Shown: positions 1 to 9,493, counted from the first letter of the stretch. The stretch is DNA of 64,000 nt from Blastococcus litoris (GCF_003075095.1 NZ_QCZF01000005.1:186001-250000); one strand, 5' to 3'. The notes: generated by a model from the letters alone, not told the origin. A program made the numbers and translations.

Positions 1-729
1 CTGGTGCGGGACCTGCTCGCCGGGATCCCGGTCGACGAAGCAGCGCTCGGCTACTCCCTCCGTGGACGTCACCTGGGGATCGTCGTCTGGGGCGACGCAC
101 CGGAGGCGGCCCTCAAGCAGCTGACGAACACGCTGGGCTGGCAGTCGCTGACTGTCACGGGGACCGCGGGAACGGTGCTGGGTTGGATCGGCCGGCCGGC
201 AGGAAAGGCGTCCGGCGACGACGACCTGTCGCGGCTGAGCCTGCCCTCGGGCACCCACCTCGCCTGCGGGGAGTACATGAACGACGTCGAGGGGATGCGA
301 CTGACCCACCGGCAGGCCTGGCAGGCCTACCGCGTCGCCAGGATCAAGGGTCAGCCGATCACGTGGTACCGCAAGGTTGCCTTGGAGGCCCTCGTTCTGC
401 GGGACCTTCCCGCAGTGCGGAGCTTCGTGCGGCAGGAACTCGGCCCGCTCTACGGCCCTGGGGAACGTGCAGTGGTCCTGCGGGAAACGTTGCGTGCGTA
501 CTTCGCCAGCGGCCAGAACGCAGCGTCGGCCGCAGCCGTCATCGGAGTGCACGAACGGACGGTCGCCTACCGGCTCCGCTCGGTGGAGAAGTGGCTGGGC
601 ACATCGATCACCTCCGTGCGGGACGAACTGTCCGTCGCGCTTCGCCTTTCCGAGCTGTTCCAGGGCGCGACGGAGGAACGGGATCTCACCTTGCAGGAGG
701 AGCAGGCCTTCGACGGATCTCCCCTCTGA
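1..729 (+). CDS. PucR-family transcriptional regulator, C-terminal part (cut by window start)
   Basis: The reading frame is already open at base 1, so the N-terminus lies outside the window. The visible 242 residues match, almost segment by segment, the C-terminal half of the complete regulator at 23152-24411. Shared blocks include DLLAGIPVDEAALGY, the NDVEGM.. TYRQAWQAYRVARI-type block and the PucR C-terminal helix-turn-helix around YFASGQNA..VIGVHERTVAYRLRS. That last domain binds DNA in PucR/CdaR-type activators. The two proteins are paralogues, probably from a duplication inside the catabolic region. The next gene in the same direction is an amino-acid/amine permease, a plausible target. 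Ligand unknown. Confidence 0.85.
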   Translation: MVRDLLAGIPVDEAALGYSLRGRHLGIVVWGDAPEAALKQLTNTLGWQSLTVTGTAGTVLGWIGRPAGKASGDDDLSRLSLPSGTHLACGEYMNDVEGMRLTHRQAWQAYRVARIKGQPITWYRKVALEALVLRDLPAVRSFVRQELGPLYGPGERAVVLRETLRAYFASGQNAASAAAVIGVHERTVAYRLRSVEKWLGTSITSVRDELSVALRLSELFQGATEERDLTLQEEQAFDGSPL

Positions 730-1050
730 GCCCATAGGCAGGTGCGTCAGCGGTCCGCCGCGCGGCGGACGGGCGCGCGGACAGTTGTGCTCGCCGCTGG
801 CGCTGCGAGCGCCTGGGCACCCGCGGCGACCTCGGTCACCAGCATCCCGGCCACGCAGGCCCTCGCGCCTGCACAGAGGACCGGGAGTCGTCGCAGCGTC
901 GACATGGGAAGCGGACTCCCGTTCGCCGTCAGACCGGGCCTTGCCGAACTCAGCAATGTCGCGAACGCTTTTGCGCGATAAGGGATAATCCTGTCACCCA
1001 GGTCACTTCAATACTTCCTCGACTGAGCAAACGCCTCACGAGGAGAAGAG
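730..1050. other. Intergenic region before the APC permease, with an 18-bp palindrome
   Basis: No convincing gene. Just after the regulator stop there is a perfect 18-bp palindrome, GTCCGCCGCGCGGCGGAC, at 753-770. It could act as a terminator stem or a protein site; there is no T-run. The segment near 985-1010 is locally AT-richer and should hold the permease promoter, but I cannot define -35/-10 boxes. The GAGGAGA ribosome site at 1040-1046 belongs to the permease. Confidence 0.4.
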
Positions 1051-2496
1051 ATGTCGTCGAACGTCGCCGAACACGCACCAGACGGCCACGAAGAACTCAG
1101 CGGACTGCAGCAGGGGACGCTGAGCCTGCCCAAGGCCCTGGGCCTTGCCGTCGTCACCTTCAGCCCGGTGCTCATGGCCGCCACCGTCGGCGCGCTGGCC
1201 GGTGGGGTAGCCGGTTCCAGTGCCTGGGTCTCCGTCCTCGCCGGTACGGTCATCGTCACGTTCATCGGCCTGGCGATCGTGCCGTTCGCCCGCCGCTACG
1301 TGGTGACCGGCGCTCTGTACTCCTACATCGGGCACGAACTCGGTTCGAAGCTGCGCACCCTGGCAGGCGCGTCCCTGGCCGTGGGCTACGCCTGCGGGAT
1401 GATCGTCTTCCTGCAGGCCCTCGGGGTGTACGCAGCCAGTTTCGTCGCCACCGTGTTCGACCTCCCCGCGGCTTACGGACTGGGAGGCCAGGCGGTCATC
1501 TACGTGCTGTCCATGGTCAGCATGGCCGCGTTCGCCATCCGCGGACTGGACACCTCCACCCGGTTGGGCATCGGCCTGCTGTTCGTGTCCACACCCGTCG
1601 TGGCAATCATCCTGGTGTCCAACGTCTTCACGGATGGCTTCGCCTTCGCCGATCAATTTGCGTTTGGCGGCTTCTCCTTCAGCGCCTTCTTCTTCGGCAT
1701 CGTCCTGTCGGCGACCTTCTTCGTGGGTTTCGAGTCCAGCGCCGCGACGGCGCTGGAGACCAAGAACCCGATGCGCACCATCCCCCGGCTGATGACGCTG
1801 GTGCCCATGATCGTCGGCGGCGTCGGAGTCCTTGCGACGATGCTTACCGTCCCCGTCCTGCCGGCGATCGCCGATGCCACTGCTGCGGGCGAGTCTCCCC
1901 TCTCGGCGATGGCCGACAACGCCGGGCTCGGGGCACTCGGTCCGGTGGCGGACCTCTGCTTGGCCATCACCTGCTACGCGGGGGTGCTGGGGTTCCTGAA
2001 CTACTCGGCGCGGGTGTGGGCCACGATGGCCGTCGACGGCATCCTGCCCAAGTACCTGGCCCACGTGGACGAGAAGCGCCACACGCCCGTGCGAGCGATC
2101 GTCATCCTCTCCGTGATCTCGATCATCGTCCCGATCGCGCTGTCAGCCTTCAGCGGCGGAACTCCCTTCGAGGTCTACGCGCACGTGGCCACGCTGTACC
2201 CGTACTACTGGGTAATCCCGTACGTGCTGATCTGCGTCGGTGCGATCGTCATGCTTTCCCGCAGCGGCGAGCTGCGCGCCGGCACGGTCGTCGTCGCCAC
2301 GATTGGCGGGCTGGGCTTCGGTTACGTCTGGCTGAGTGCCGTGCTGAACCCCACGGGGACCTCCTACGACGCCATGACGTGGGCAGCTCCCGCCTCCATC
2401 CTCCTGGCGCTGCTGGTGGTCCTGGCCATTCGGGCGTCGTCGAAGCGCAGCTCTGGCGAGAGCCGGCGTGAGGTCCCGGCGAACCGGACCGACTGA
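1051..2496 (+). CDS. APC-superfamily amino acid/amine permease
   Basis: A 481-residue, strongly hydrophobic protein with about twelve predicted membrane helices. Its opening is of APC type, LSLPKALGLAVVTFSPVLMA after a short hydrophilic N-terminus. The length and helix pattern fit proton- or cation-coupled amino acid or amine importers of the cytoplasmic membrane. The ATG at 1051 has a good GAGGAGA ribosome site 5-10 bases upstream. It follows a PucR regulator and is closed by a strong hairpin at 2516-2562. Position in the catabolic region suggests uptake of an alkaloid, amine or breakdown product, but the substrate cannot be read from the sequence. Confidence 0.85.
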   Translation: MSSNVAEHAPDGHEELSGLQQGTLSLPKALGLAVVTFSPVLMAATVGALAGGVAGSSAWVSVLAGTVIVTFIGLAIVPFARRYVVTGALYSYIGHELGSKLRTLAGASLAVGYACGMIVFLQALGVYAASFVATVFDLPAAYGLGGQAVIYVLSMVSMAAFAIRGLDTSTRLGIGLLFVSTPVVAIILVSNVFTDGFAFADQFAFGGFSFSAFFFGIVLSATFFVGFESSAATALETKNPMRTIPRLMTLVPMIVGGVGVLATMLTVPVLPAIADATAAGESPLSAMADNAGLGALGPVADLCLAITCYAGVLGFLNYSARVWATMAVDGILPKYLAHVDEKRHTPVRAIVILSVISIIVPIALSAFSGGTPFEVYAHVATLYPYYWVIPYVLICVGAIVMLSRSGELRAGTVVVATIGGLGFGYVWLSAVLNPTGTSYDAMTWAAPASILLALLVVLAIRASSKRSSGESRREVPANRTD

Positions 2497-2515
2497 CATC
2501 GGCTGGATGCGTCCG

Positions 2516-2562
2516 GCACTACCGGCGACGACGACGCAGGCAGTCGTGGTCGCCGGTAGTGC
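2516..2562. terminator. Intrinsic-type terminator hairpin between convergent genes
   Basis: Inverted repeat with 14-bp perfect arms GCACTACCGGCGAC / GTCGCCGGTAGTGC, extendable to about 20 bp with one mismatch around a 7-base loop. It starts 20 bases after the permease stop and lies between convergent genes, so it may serve both strands. There is no clear T-run, as is common in actinobacteria. Confidence 0.7.
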
Positions 2563-2772
2563 CGCGTTGCGGGCCCCCAGTGCCCTGCTGACCCCGTTCC
2601 GTCGGTCGCAGGTCGGGAAGCCGCTGATCGGCTGGCTTCGCCCGCCTGTCCGAGGAGCTGGCGAAAGCTGCTCGACCGGCTGTTGCGGAAACGCCGAGAA
2701 CGTCACCGGGCTCGGGAAACGCTCACCGCTCCCTCCCGGGCGAAACCTGAGCCGTTACTGCCAATGGGGCCC

Positions 2773-3894
2773 TCACCGCTCCGCAGTGCGGTGGATCGGC
2801 CCGTCGATGCTGGCGAGCCTCTCTCCTGAGCCCCCCCAGCGCCCGGCGATGATCTCCGCCGCGATCGAGACGGCGGTCTCCTCCGGGGTGCGGGCGCCGA
2901 GGTCCAACCCGATGGGCGAGGACAGCCGGGCGATTGCCCCCTCGGCGAGCCCGGCCTCGCGGAGCCGCTCCTCGCGCTCCCCGTGCGTGCGGCGGCTGCC
3001 CATAGCACCGACGTAGGCGACAGGAAGGCGCAGCGCCACCTCCAGCAGCGGGACGTCGAACTTGGGGTCGTGGGTGAGGACGCACAGGGCGGTCCGCTCG
3101 TCGATCCGGCCGGCGTCCACCTCCGCCTGCAGGTAGCGGTGCGGCCACTCGACGACCACCTCGTGCGCCTCGGGGAAGCGCTTGGGGGTGGCGAAGATCG
3201 GGCGGGCGTCGCAGACGGTCACCCGGTATCCGAGGAAGGCGCCGACCCGGGCGACGGCGGCGGCGAAGTCGATGGCGCCGAACACGACCATGCGGGGAGC
3301 TGGCGCAAGGGCGTTGACGAACAGCGACAGGTCGTCGCCACGGCGCTCACCGTCGTGTCCGACGTGCAGGATGCCGGTCCGGCCCGCGGCCAGCATCCCT
3401 CGAGCATCGGCGGACACGGAGTCATCCAGCCGCTGCAGGCCGAGGGTGCCCGACGCGCGGTCGGGCCAGACAACCAGTCGCCGTCCCACACGCTCGTCGG
3501 GGCCCGCGACGCAGGTGACCACGGCGACCGGCTCGTGTCGTCGGACCGAATCGCCCACCTGGCCGAGTTCCGGAAAGGATTCCCGGGACACCGATTCGAC
3601 GAAGACGTCGAGGATGCCGCCGCAGGTCAGGCCGACGGCGAAGGCGTCGTCGTCGCTCACGCCGTACCGCTCGAGGGCGGGGACTCCGGTGTCGACGACC
3701 TTCTTGGCCTCCTCGTAGACCGCGCCCTCGACGCAGCCGCCGGAGACACTGCCCACCGCGGTGCCGTCGGGTCCGACGAGCATCGAGGCGCCGGCGGGGC
3801 GGGGCGCCGACCTCCAGGTGGCAACCACGGTGCCCATGCCGACGGTCTCGCCCGCCTGCCACCAGCCCATCAGATCGTCCAGAACCTCACGCAT
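2773..3894 (-). CDS. xdhC: XdhC/CoxI-family molybdenum cofactor maturation factor
   Basis: A 373-residue protein with both XdhC halves. The N-terminal domain has the blocks SAPRPAGASMLV and SGGCVEGAVYEEA, and the C-terminal part is a Rossmann-like domain beginning RMVVFGAIDFAAAVARVGAFLGY-type (first 20 residues are diagnostic). In Rhodobacter, XdhC binds molybdenum cofactor and delivers its sulfurated form to xanthine dehydrogenase. Here it is the last gene of a CoxD-CoxE-XdhC operon, overlapping CoxE by 8 bp. Two sets of molybdenum hydroxylase subunits occur downstream in the window and are the likely clients. Confidence 0.9.
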   Translation of the reverse strand: MREVLDDLMGWWQAGETVGMGTVVATWRSAPRPAGASMLVGPDGTAVGSVSGGCVEGAVYEEAKKVVDTGVPALERYGVSDDDAFAVGLTCGGILDVFVESVSRESFPELGQVGDSVRRHEPVAVVTCVAGPDERVGRRLVVWPDRASGTLGLQRLDDSVSADARGMLAAGRTGILHVGHDGERRGDDLSLFVNALAPAPRMVVFGAIDFAAAVARVGAFLGYRVTVCDARPIFATPKRFPEAHEVVVEWPHRYLQAEVDAGRIDERTALCVLTHDPKFDVPLLEVALRLPVAYVGAMGSRRTHGEREERLREAGLAEGAIARLSSPIGLDLGARTPEETAVSIAAEIIAGRWGGSGERLASIDGPIHRTAER

Positions 3895-5074
3895 GCTGGA
3901 TCACTACCGTCAGCTCCTCGAACGCGGCCAAGCTGTGCCCCGACACGAAGTGGTCGACCGACGGCAGGGCCGCCCGCATGCCGCCGGTCAGCGGTTCATA
4001 GCCCGCACGGGCCTTGTGCGGGTTCACCCAGATGACGGCGTGGGCGAGCCGGCGCAGCCGGGCCATCTGTGCGCCGAGCAGCGCCGTCCCTCCCCGCTCC
4101 CAGCCGTCGCTGCACACTGCGACGATCGCGCCGCGAGCGATGCCCCGTTGTCCCCACCGGTCCAGAAATGCCTTGAGCATGTCGCCGAGGCGGGTGCCGC
4201 CGGACCAGTCGGGGATCGCCGACCCGCTCGCGGTCAACGCTCGGTCGGGATCGCGCAGTCGCATCTCCCGTGTGACGCGGGTCAGCCGGGTGCCGATCGT
4301 GAACACTTCCGTGGAGGAGGGTCGCGCCCGCGCCGCGACGTGCGCGAAGCGGAGCAGGGCGTCGGCGTAGGGCGCCATCGACCCGGACACGTCGACCAGC
4401 AGGACGACGCGCCGCGGCCGGGCCCGCCGCCGGTGGTGGGCAAGCCGGGTGACCTCGCCACCGGATTGCAGCGCCCGGCGCACCGTTCGTCCGGGGTGCA
4501 CCGGTCCCCGGGCGCTGGGCCGCCGGCGGCGGGAGGGCCGCATCGGCGTCGCCGGCGCCAGAAGAGCGAAAAGCCGGCGCAGGTGCGCGCGCTCGGCCGG
4601 GGTCAGCTGGGCGACGTCGCGGTGCCGCAGCACCTCCTCCGCGCTGGCATGAACGGAGAGCTCCTGTTCATCGGAGGCGTCGTCGGCGTCCGAGCCACCT
4701 GCCTCGAGCGGCGCGGCGTCGGATGCGTGAACTTCGGGGCGGGCGTTCGGGGGAGGGACACGCGGTCGCTTCCCGGCGAAGTAGGCCGAGAAGGCCGCGT
4801 CGTAGCGGTCGAGGTCGTCAGGACCCCCGCACAGGGTCAATCGGCCGGCCCAATACACGGCCCGCGGGTCGAGGACGTCGAGGCTCCCGAGCGCCTCGAG
4901 CATTGCCTCCACCCGGTCGGGCGACGCCGCGACCCCGGCGTGGCGCAGCGTCCGCGCGAACCCGAGCACGGTGTCGACCACATCGCGACGTGGTTTAGCA
5001 GCCCCGTCCGAAGGCTCGTCCTGAGTCTGCGCCGGGTGAGAGTGACGTGGTCCTTCACCCACCGAAGAGCACAC
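3887..5074 (-). CDS. coxE: CoxE-like von Willebrand factor A domain protein
   Basis: A 395-residue protein. The C-terminal half is a VWA domain with the metal-binding DVSGSM motif at about residue 225 and a later conserved SDGWERG segment. The N-terminal half carries a charged, low-complexity linker. This is the architecture of CoxE, which works with the CoxD ATPase to mature the active site of carbon monoxide dehydrogenase and related molybdenum hydroxylases. The start overlaps the end of the upstream ATPase gene by 20 bp and the end overlaps XdhC, so the three are translated as one operon. A cytoplasmic maturation role is inferred from family and context. Confidence 0.85.
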   Translation of the reverse strand: MCSSVGEGPRHSHPAQTQDEPSDGAAKPRRDVVDTVLGFARTLRHAGVAASPDRVEAMLEALGSLDVLDPRAVYWAGRLTLCGGPDDLDRYDAAFSAYFAGKRPRVPPPNARPEVHASDAAPLEAGGSDADDASDEQELSVHASAEEVLRHRDVAQLTPAERAHLRRLFALLAPATPMRPSRRRRPSARGPVHPGRTVRRALQSGGEVTRLAHHRRRARPRRVVLLVDVSGSMAPYADALLRFAHVAARARPSSTEVFTIGTRLTRVTREMRLRDPDRALTASGSAIPDWSGGTRLGDMLKAFLDRWGQRGIARGAIVAVCSDGWERGGTALLGAQMARLRRLAHAVIWVNPHKARAGYEPLTGGMRAALPSVDHFVSGHSLAAFEELTVVIQHA

Positions 5075-5978
5075 CCGGCGCCATCCCCTGCACCCGCTCG
5101 GTGTCCTCGCGATACTTCAGGACCGCCCCCAGCGTTCGGGCGGCCAGGTCGGGGTCGAGGTCGCGCGCGCCGAGCGTGTGCAGCGCCGTGGCCCAGTCCA
5201 TCGACTCGGCGATGCCCGGCGGCTTGAGCAGGTCCAGGGTGCGCAGCTTCGCCGTCGCGCGGGCTACCTCGCGGGCCAGCTGCTCGGTCACCTGCGGCAG
5301 CCGGCGGCGCAGGATCGCCACCTCCCGGTCGAACTCGGGGTGCTGCAGCCAGTGGTAGAGGCACCGGCGCTTGAGGGCGTCGTGCACCTCACGCGTGCGG
5401 TTGGAGGTGAGCACCACCAGCGGCGGGGTCTGCGCCCGCACGGTGCCCAGCTCCGGGATCGAGATGGTGAAGTCCGACAGCACCTCAAGCAGGAACGCCT
5501 CGAACTCGTCGTCGGCGCGGTCGACCTCGTCGACCAGCAGCACGCTCGGCGAGTCCTCCAGCGCCTGCAGCAGCGGGCGGGCGAGCAGGAACCGGCGGTC
5601 GTACAGCGAGGCCTCGAGCTGCTCGGTGTCGGCGGTGGCGTGCGCGGCCTCGGCGGCGCGCAGGTGCAGCAGCTGGCGGCCGAAGTCCCAATCGTAGAGG
5701 GCCTGGCTGGCCTCCAGCCCCTCGTAGCACTGCAGCCGGTAGATCGGGCGCGCGGTGACCTGGGCGAGCGCGTGCGCCAGCGCGGTCTTGCCGACGCCGG
5801 CCTCGCCCTCCAGGAACAGCGGGCGGTGCATCACCAGCGCCAGATAGGCAGCCGTCGCCAGCCCCTCGTCGGGCAGGTATCCGGTCGACTCGAGCGCCGT
5901 CGCCATCGAGTCGGGTGCGGCCATCGCGTCGGTCCCGTCGCGCGAGCCCTGCTTCGCCAAGGCGTGTGTCCGGTCCAT
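5055..5978 (-). CDS. coxD: CoxD/MoxR-type AAA+ ATPase
   Basis: A 307-residue AAA+ protein with Walker A GEAGVGKT (residues 58-65), Walker B LLVDEVDRAD and sensor-like LTSNRTREVHDALKRR, the normal order of the MoxR family. Followed by a VWA protein and XdhC, it corresponds to CoxD, the chaperone-like ATPase needed for the copper/sulfur-containing molybdenum centre of CO dehydrogenase and apparently for other family members. It is the first gene of the reverse operon 5978-2773. The motif at 6108-6123 lies about 130 bp upstream of its start and may control the operon. Confidence 0.88.
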   Translation of the reverse strand: MDRTHALAKQGSRDGTDAMAAPDSMATALESTGYLPDEGLATAAYLALVMHRPLFLEGEAGVGKTALAHALAQVTARPIYRLQCYEGLEASQALYDWDFGRQLLHLRAAEAAHATADTEQLEASLYDRRFLLARPLLQALEDSPSVLLVDEVDRADDEFEAFLLEVLSDFTISIPELGTVRAQTPPLVVLTSNRTREVHDALKRRCLYHWLQHPEFDREVAILRRRLPQVTEQLAREVARATAKLRTLDLLKPPGIAESMDWATALHTLGARDLDPDLAARTLGAVLKYREDTERVQGMAPGVLFGG

Positions 5979-6439
5979 CGAGTCCTCACTCCCGGCACGA
6001 GCCGGCGCGCTGTGGCGGCCGATCGGTCGGCATCGCCCGTGCTCGCGGCTGCATGTCGTTCGAGGCCCGTGTCATCCCATGGTTGCCCACGCGCGGACCG
6101 GAGCGCTCTGCGGAATCCGCGCAAGCCGAGCGGCTGCTTTCCGGAGGCCACAGAAACGCGTCAGCGGCCCGCACCCGGACGTACCCGCCCGGCGTCCGTC
6201 GCCGGCTCGGTCGCGGGTGCCGCCCCCGAGCGGCCTGCCATAGTGCGCAGCCGACTCGCGGAACGGAGTAGCACCGTTCCGGGCTGCATGGGTTGAGGAC
6301 CTCCCTGGGCCTGCGCAGTTGTGCACCTTCCGTAGGACATGGCCGTCGAATCTGCGGCACGTGCACTGTGGCCGCCGGCAGAGCCGCCCGAACACTGGCT
6401 TCGGGCGCAGCGCCTGGGTGCAGGAGGACCGCTGGTCAC
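5979..6439. other. Divergent promoter region, coxD operon / FAD oxidoreductase
   Basis: 460 bp between two divergent starts. It contains one exact copy of the recurrent element CTGCGGAATCCGNGCA (6108-6123). Reading frames through it show no family resemblance and look like noise. AGGAGG at 6422-6427 is the ribosome site of the forward gene, with a rather long 12-base spacer. Confidence 0.5.
6108..6123 (+). promoter_or_regulatory. Putative regulon operator, copy 1
   Basis: CTGCGGAATCCGCGCA. It differs from the copies at 9308 and 24417 only at the one variable position. The core CGGA-A-TCCG is a hyphenated palindrome, as expected for a dimeric regulator. It lies between the divergent coxD operon and the FAD oxidoreductase. 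Confidence 0.65.
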
Positions 6440-7866
6440 ATGAGCACAGACGGGACGAAGGTGGACGGAACTTTCGGGACGGGTATCCGACGGAGCCCCT
6501 GGCTCGCGGAGGCGCTGGCCGTCGAGCCTCCGACGGAGGGCACGGCCCTGAGGGGGCGGACGACCGCCGACGTGTGCATCGTCGGAGGCGGTTACACCGG
6601 TTTGTGGACGGCGCTGGAACTCAAGATCAGACGGCCGGACCTAGACGTTTGCCTGGTTGAGGCGGGGGTGTGCGGCAGCGGGGCCAGCGGCACCAACGCC
6701 GGCCTGCTGATGAATCTCTGGCCCAAGTTTCCCTCTCTGGAGGCGCTCGCGGGCCGGACCGAGGCCACCTGGCTGGCTCAGCAGTCGAGCAATGCCGTCG
6801 ACGATGTCATCGGGTTCTGTCGCGACCACGACATCGAGGCCCACATCGAACGACGCGGCTGGTTGTGGGCGTCGAGTGCTCCGGCCCAGGACGGCGCGTG
6901 GACCGAATCGCTGAACCTCGTCGAGGGGCTCGACGGTGCTCCCTTCCGGGTCCTCGACGGTGATACCGCCCGAGCCCTGGGGAGCACGGCGCTGCGTGGA
7001 GGGGTTCTCGACCCCACGTCGGCGACTCTTCAGCCGGCACTGCTCGTCCGGGGCCTGCGTCGGGTGGCGGTCGAGCGGTATGGGGTCCGGATCTACGAGC
7101 ACACCCCGATGAGGGCCACGGAGGAGCGGGGCAACTGCACCCACGTCGTCACATCGCACGGGCGGGTCGAGGCCGGCGCGGTCGTGCTGGCGATCAACGC
7201 CTGGATGAGTGCCTTCGCCCACGTCCGACGGACCATGGTGATGAGCGCCAGCGACAACGCCATCACCCGTCCGCTGCCGCCCGAGCTGCTCGCCGGCGCG
7301 GGAGACCCGGGACTGGGCGTCAGCGACTCGACCCGGATGCTGAACTACTGGCGCACCACTCGGGACGCGCGCGTCGTCTTCGGCAAGGGAGGGGTGGGGC
7401 TCGGATTCCGTCAGCACGGAGCACGGTCGATGTTCGGGCCGGTCCGACGCGACGCGATCATCCGGCGTAGTTCGACCGCCTCCTCCCAGCGCTGGCCGGG
7501 GAGGACTTCGCCGCGACCTGGCGGGCGCCGGTCGAGTACACCCTCACGTCGTTGCCCTACTTCCAGCAGCTGCCCGGTCGTAGCCGGGTGTGGTTCGGCA
7601 CCGGCTACTCCGGTGATGGTGTGGGCCCCAGCCGCATGGGAGGTCGGATCCTCGCCAGTCTGGTGCTCGGCGAGGACGACGAATGGTCGAACTGCGCCTT
7701 CACGCAACCGCCGCGCGGCTGGCTGCCGCCCGAACCGTTCCGGTTCCTGGGCGGCCAGGTGGTGAAGCACGCCATGATCAGCAAGGAGCGAGCGGAGAAC
7801 GACGGTCGGACGCCGGGCTCGGTCGTCGGCGCCCTGAGTCGCCTCGATCCGACGACCTGGGTCTGA
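6440..7866 (+). pseudogene. DAO-family FAD-dependent oxidoreductase with a frameshift
   Basis: Two adjacent frames together encode a protein of about 475 residues that parallels the intact gene at 40701-42110 along its length. Matching blocks are TADVCIVGGGYTGLWTALEL (FAD-binding GxGxxG), CGSGASGTNAG, ARVVFGKGG, and in the second frame PYFQQLPG, GYSGDGVGPSRMGGRI, EDDEWSN and WLPPEPFRFLGGQVV. The frame must change near 7466-7471: after ..DAIIRR the protein continues as FDRLLPALAGEDF only if one base is restored, and the continuing frame has a TAG at 7468. Either the gene is inactivated or there is a one-base sequence error. The family oxidises amines such as glutamylputrescine or sarcosine; a role in amine side-chain breakdown is inferred. 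Confidence 0.75.
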
Positions 7867-7934
7867 GCCGCGGCGGCCCCGGTCGCGGCGTTCCGCAGCG
7901 ACGTCCTCCGCTCACGGGCTCATCTCTCGGGCGC

Positions 7935-8981
7935 TCAGCCGCCGATGGCCGACATGGGCCGGGCCGGCTGGAGGAAGCTCGGGTCGTCGATGCCGTGGCC
8001 GGGCAGCTTCCCGAGGGTGGCGATCCGCCAGCGGTCGGCGATCTCGGCGTCGGTCGCGCCCTCGCGCATCGGCGTCCGCAGATCGGACTCCTCCCGCGCG
8101 AACAGGCAGTTGCGGACCTGGCCGTCGGCGGTGAGCCGCGTGCGGTCGCAGCTGCCGCAGAAGGAGCGGGTCACCGAGGCGATCACACCGACCGTGGCGG
8201 GTCCGCCATCGACCAGCCAGCGCTCGGCCGGTGCCGACCCGCGGGCCTCGGTGTCCGGCGTGAGCGTGTGCGCGGCCGACAGCCGCTCGAGGATGTCCTC
8301 GGCTGTCACCATCTCGCCCCGGGTCCACGCGTGGTGCGCGTCGAGCGGCATCTGCTCGATGAACCGGAGCTGGTAGCCGCGCTCCAGGCAGAAGTCGAGC
8401 AGCGGGACGGCGTCCTCCTCGTTCATCCCGCGCAGGAGGACGACGTTGACCTTGACCGGCGTCAGCCCGGCCGCCTGCGCCGCCGCGAGCCCGGCGAGGA
8501 CGTCGTCGAACCGGTCGCGGTGGGTGAGCTGCTTGAACCTGTCGCGGTCGACGGTGTCGAGGCTGACGTTGATCCGGTCCAGCCCGGCCGCGGCCAGCGC
8601 CGGGGCGACCCGCGCCAGGCCGATCGCGTTCGTGGTGAGGCTGACCTCCGGACGGGGCTCCAGGGCGGTGGCGCCCGCGACGATGCCGACCAGGCCCGGC
8701 CGCAGCAGCGGCTCCCCGCCGGTGAAACGGACCTCGCGGATGCCGAGCTGCTCCACCCCGATGCGCACCAGCCGGACGATCTCCTCGTCGGTCAGCACCT
8801 CGACCTTGGGCAGCCAGTCGAGCCCCTCGGGCGGCATGCAGTAGGTGCACCGGAGGTTGCAGCGGTCGGTCAGCGAGACGCGCAGGTCGGTGGCGACGCG
8901 GCCGTGCCGGTCGACCAGCCCGCCGCTGCCCGGCGCGGGCGCCGCGACGACCCGGCGCGCCACGGGCTCAGGCAACGTCAC
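7935..8981 (-). CDS. moaA: GTP 3',8-cyclase MoaA (molybdenum cofactor biosynthesis)
   Basis: A radical-SAM enzyme that converts GTP to 3',8-cyclo-GTP, the first step of molybdopterin synthesis. The radical-SAM cluster motif is CNLRCTYC (C41, C45, C48 from the chosen start), followed by FTGGEPLLR. The second cluster motif lies in the C-terminal part, CGSCDRTRLTADGQVRNC. The protein ends in the conserved Gly-Gly. I chose the GTG at 8981 (VTLPEPVARR), giving 348 residues, the family's usual size; the frame runs open further upstream but that part is not family-like. A cofactor gene inside this cluster fits the demand of the two molybdenum hydroxylases. Confidence 0.92.
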   Translation of the reverse strand: MTLPEPVARRVVAAPAPGSGGLVDRHGRVATDLRVSLTDRCNLRCTYCMPPEGLDWLPKVEVLTDEEIVRLVRIGVEQLGIREVRFTGGEPLLRPGLVGIVAGATALEPRPEVSLTTNAIGLARVAPALAAAGLDRINVSLDTVDRDRFKQLTHRDRFDDVLAGLAAAQAAGLTPVKVNVVLLRGMNEEDAVPLLDFCLERGYQLRFIEQMPLDAHHAWTRGEMVTAEDILERLSAAHTLTPDTEARGSAPAERWLVDGGPATVGVIASVTRSFCGSCDRTRLTADGQVRNCLFAREESDLRTPMREGATDAEIADRWRIATLGKLPGHGIDDPSFLQPARPMSAIGG

Positions 8982-9493
8982 TGCACATCCACGATGACAT
9001 CGTGCCCGAATTGCACGGGTCCCACCGTTCTCTCGAGGCGTGAGCAGGGTCCACACCAGTCTCCAGCGAGCGCCCGGCTCGTGCGTAGGCACAATCCCGT
9101 CAGCGGGTCGTGGAAGTTGCGGTGATCCGTCAACCCGCCGGGAGATGACGCGGTGCGGTCGGATACCACGATGAGGAGCGGTGGACCGACGAGGAGAGTC
9201 GTCGCCGGCCAACGCCCTGCGGCGGGAGCGGGTGGCGATCCCACGGGTCGAGTGAGCCGTGGCGGCTGGTACGCCATCGCCTCTATCCATCCGTGTCGAT
9301 CCGGTCCTGCTCGGATTCCGCAGCTAGACGGTTCCCTTTGTCGGTCCAGGGCAAGGCTTCGCGGTCGTGGATCTCGCGATACTGCTGGAGACACGCCTCG
9401 GATCCGGTGACGCCCTGCCGACACACAGCGCGCCAGCCGGGACGGTGCCGCGTGACACCACCTGTGGCGACATGTGTTCTGGAGAGGGCTCTC
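8982..9493. other. Divergent intergenic region, moaA / dihydroxypseudooxynicotine hydrolase
   Basis: About 510 bp with no supported gene. It contains an exact copy of the recurrent 16-bp element on the minus strand at 9308-9323. GGAGAGG at 9481-9487 is the ribosome site for the forward GTG start at 9494. Long frames crossing this region lack any family similarity. Confidence 0.5.
9308..9323 (-). promoter_or_regulatory. Putative regulon operator, copy 2
   Basis: On the minus strand it reads CTGCGGAATCCGAGCA, identical to copies 1 and 3 except at the variable thirteenth base. It lies 171 bp upstream of the hydrolase start at 9494. Confidence 0.65.

Noticed and set aside
7402-7410. Another CGGATTCCG core
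   Set aside because: It lies inside a coding region and encodes a conserved-looking GFR segment. The flanking bases match the 16-bp element poorly.
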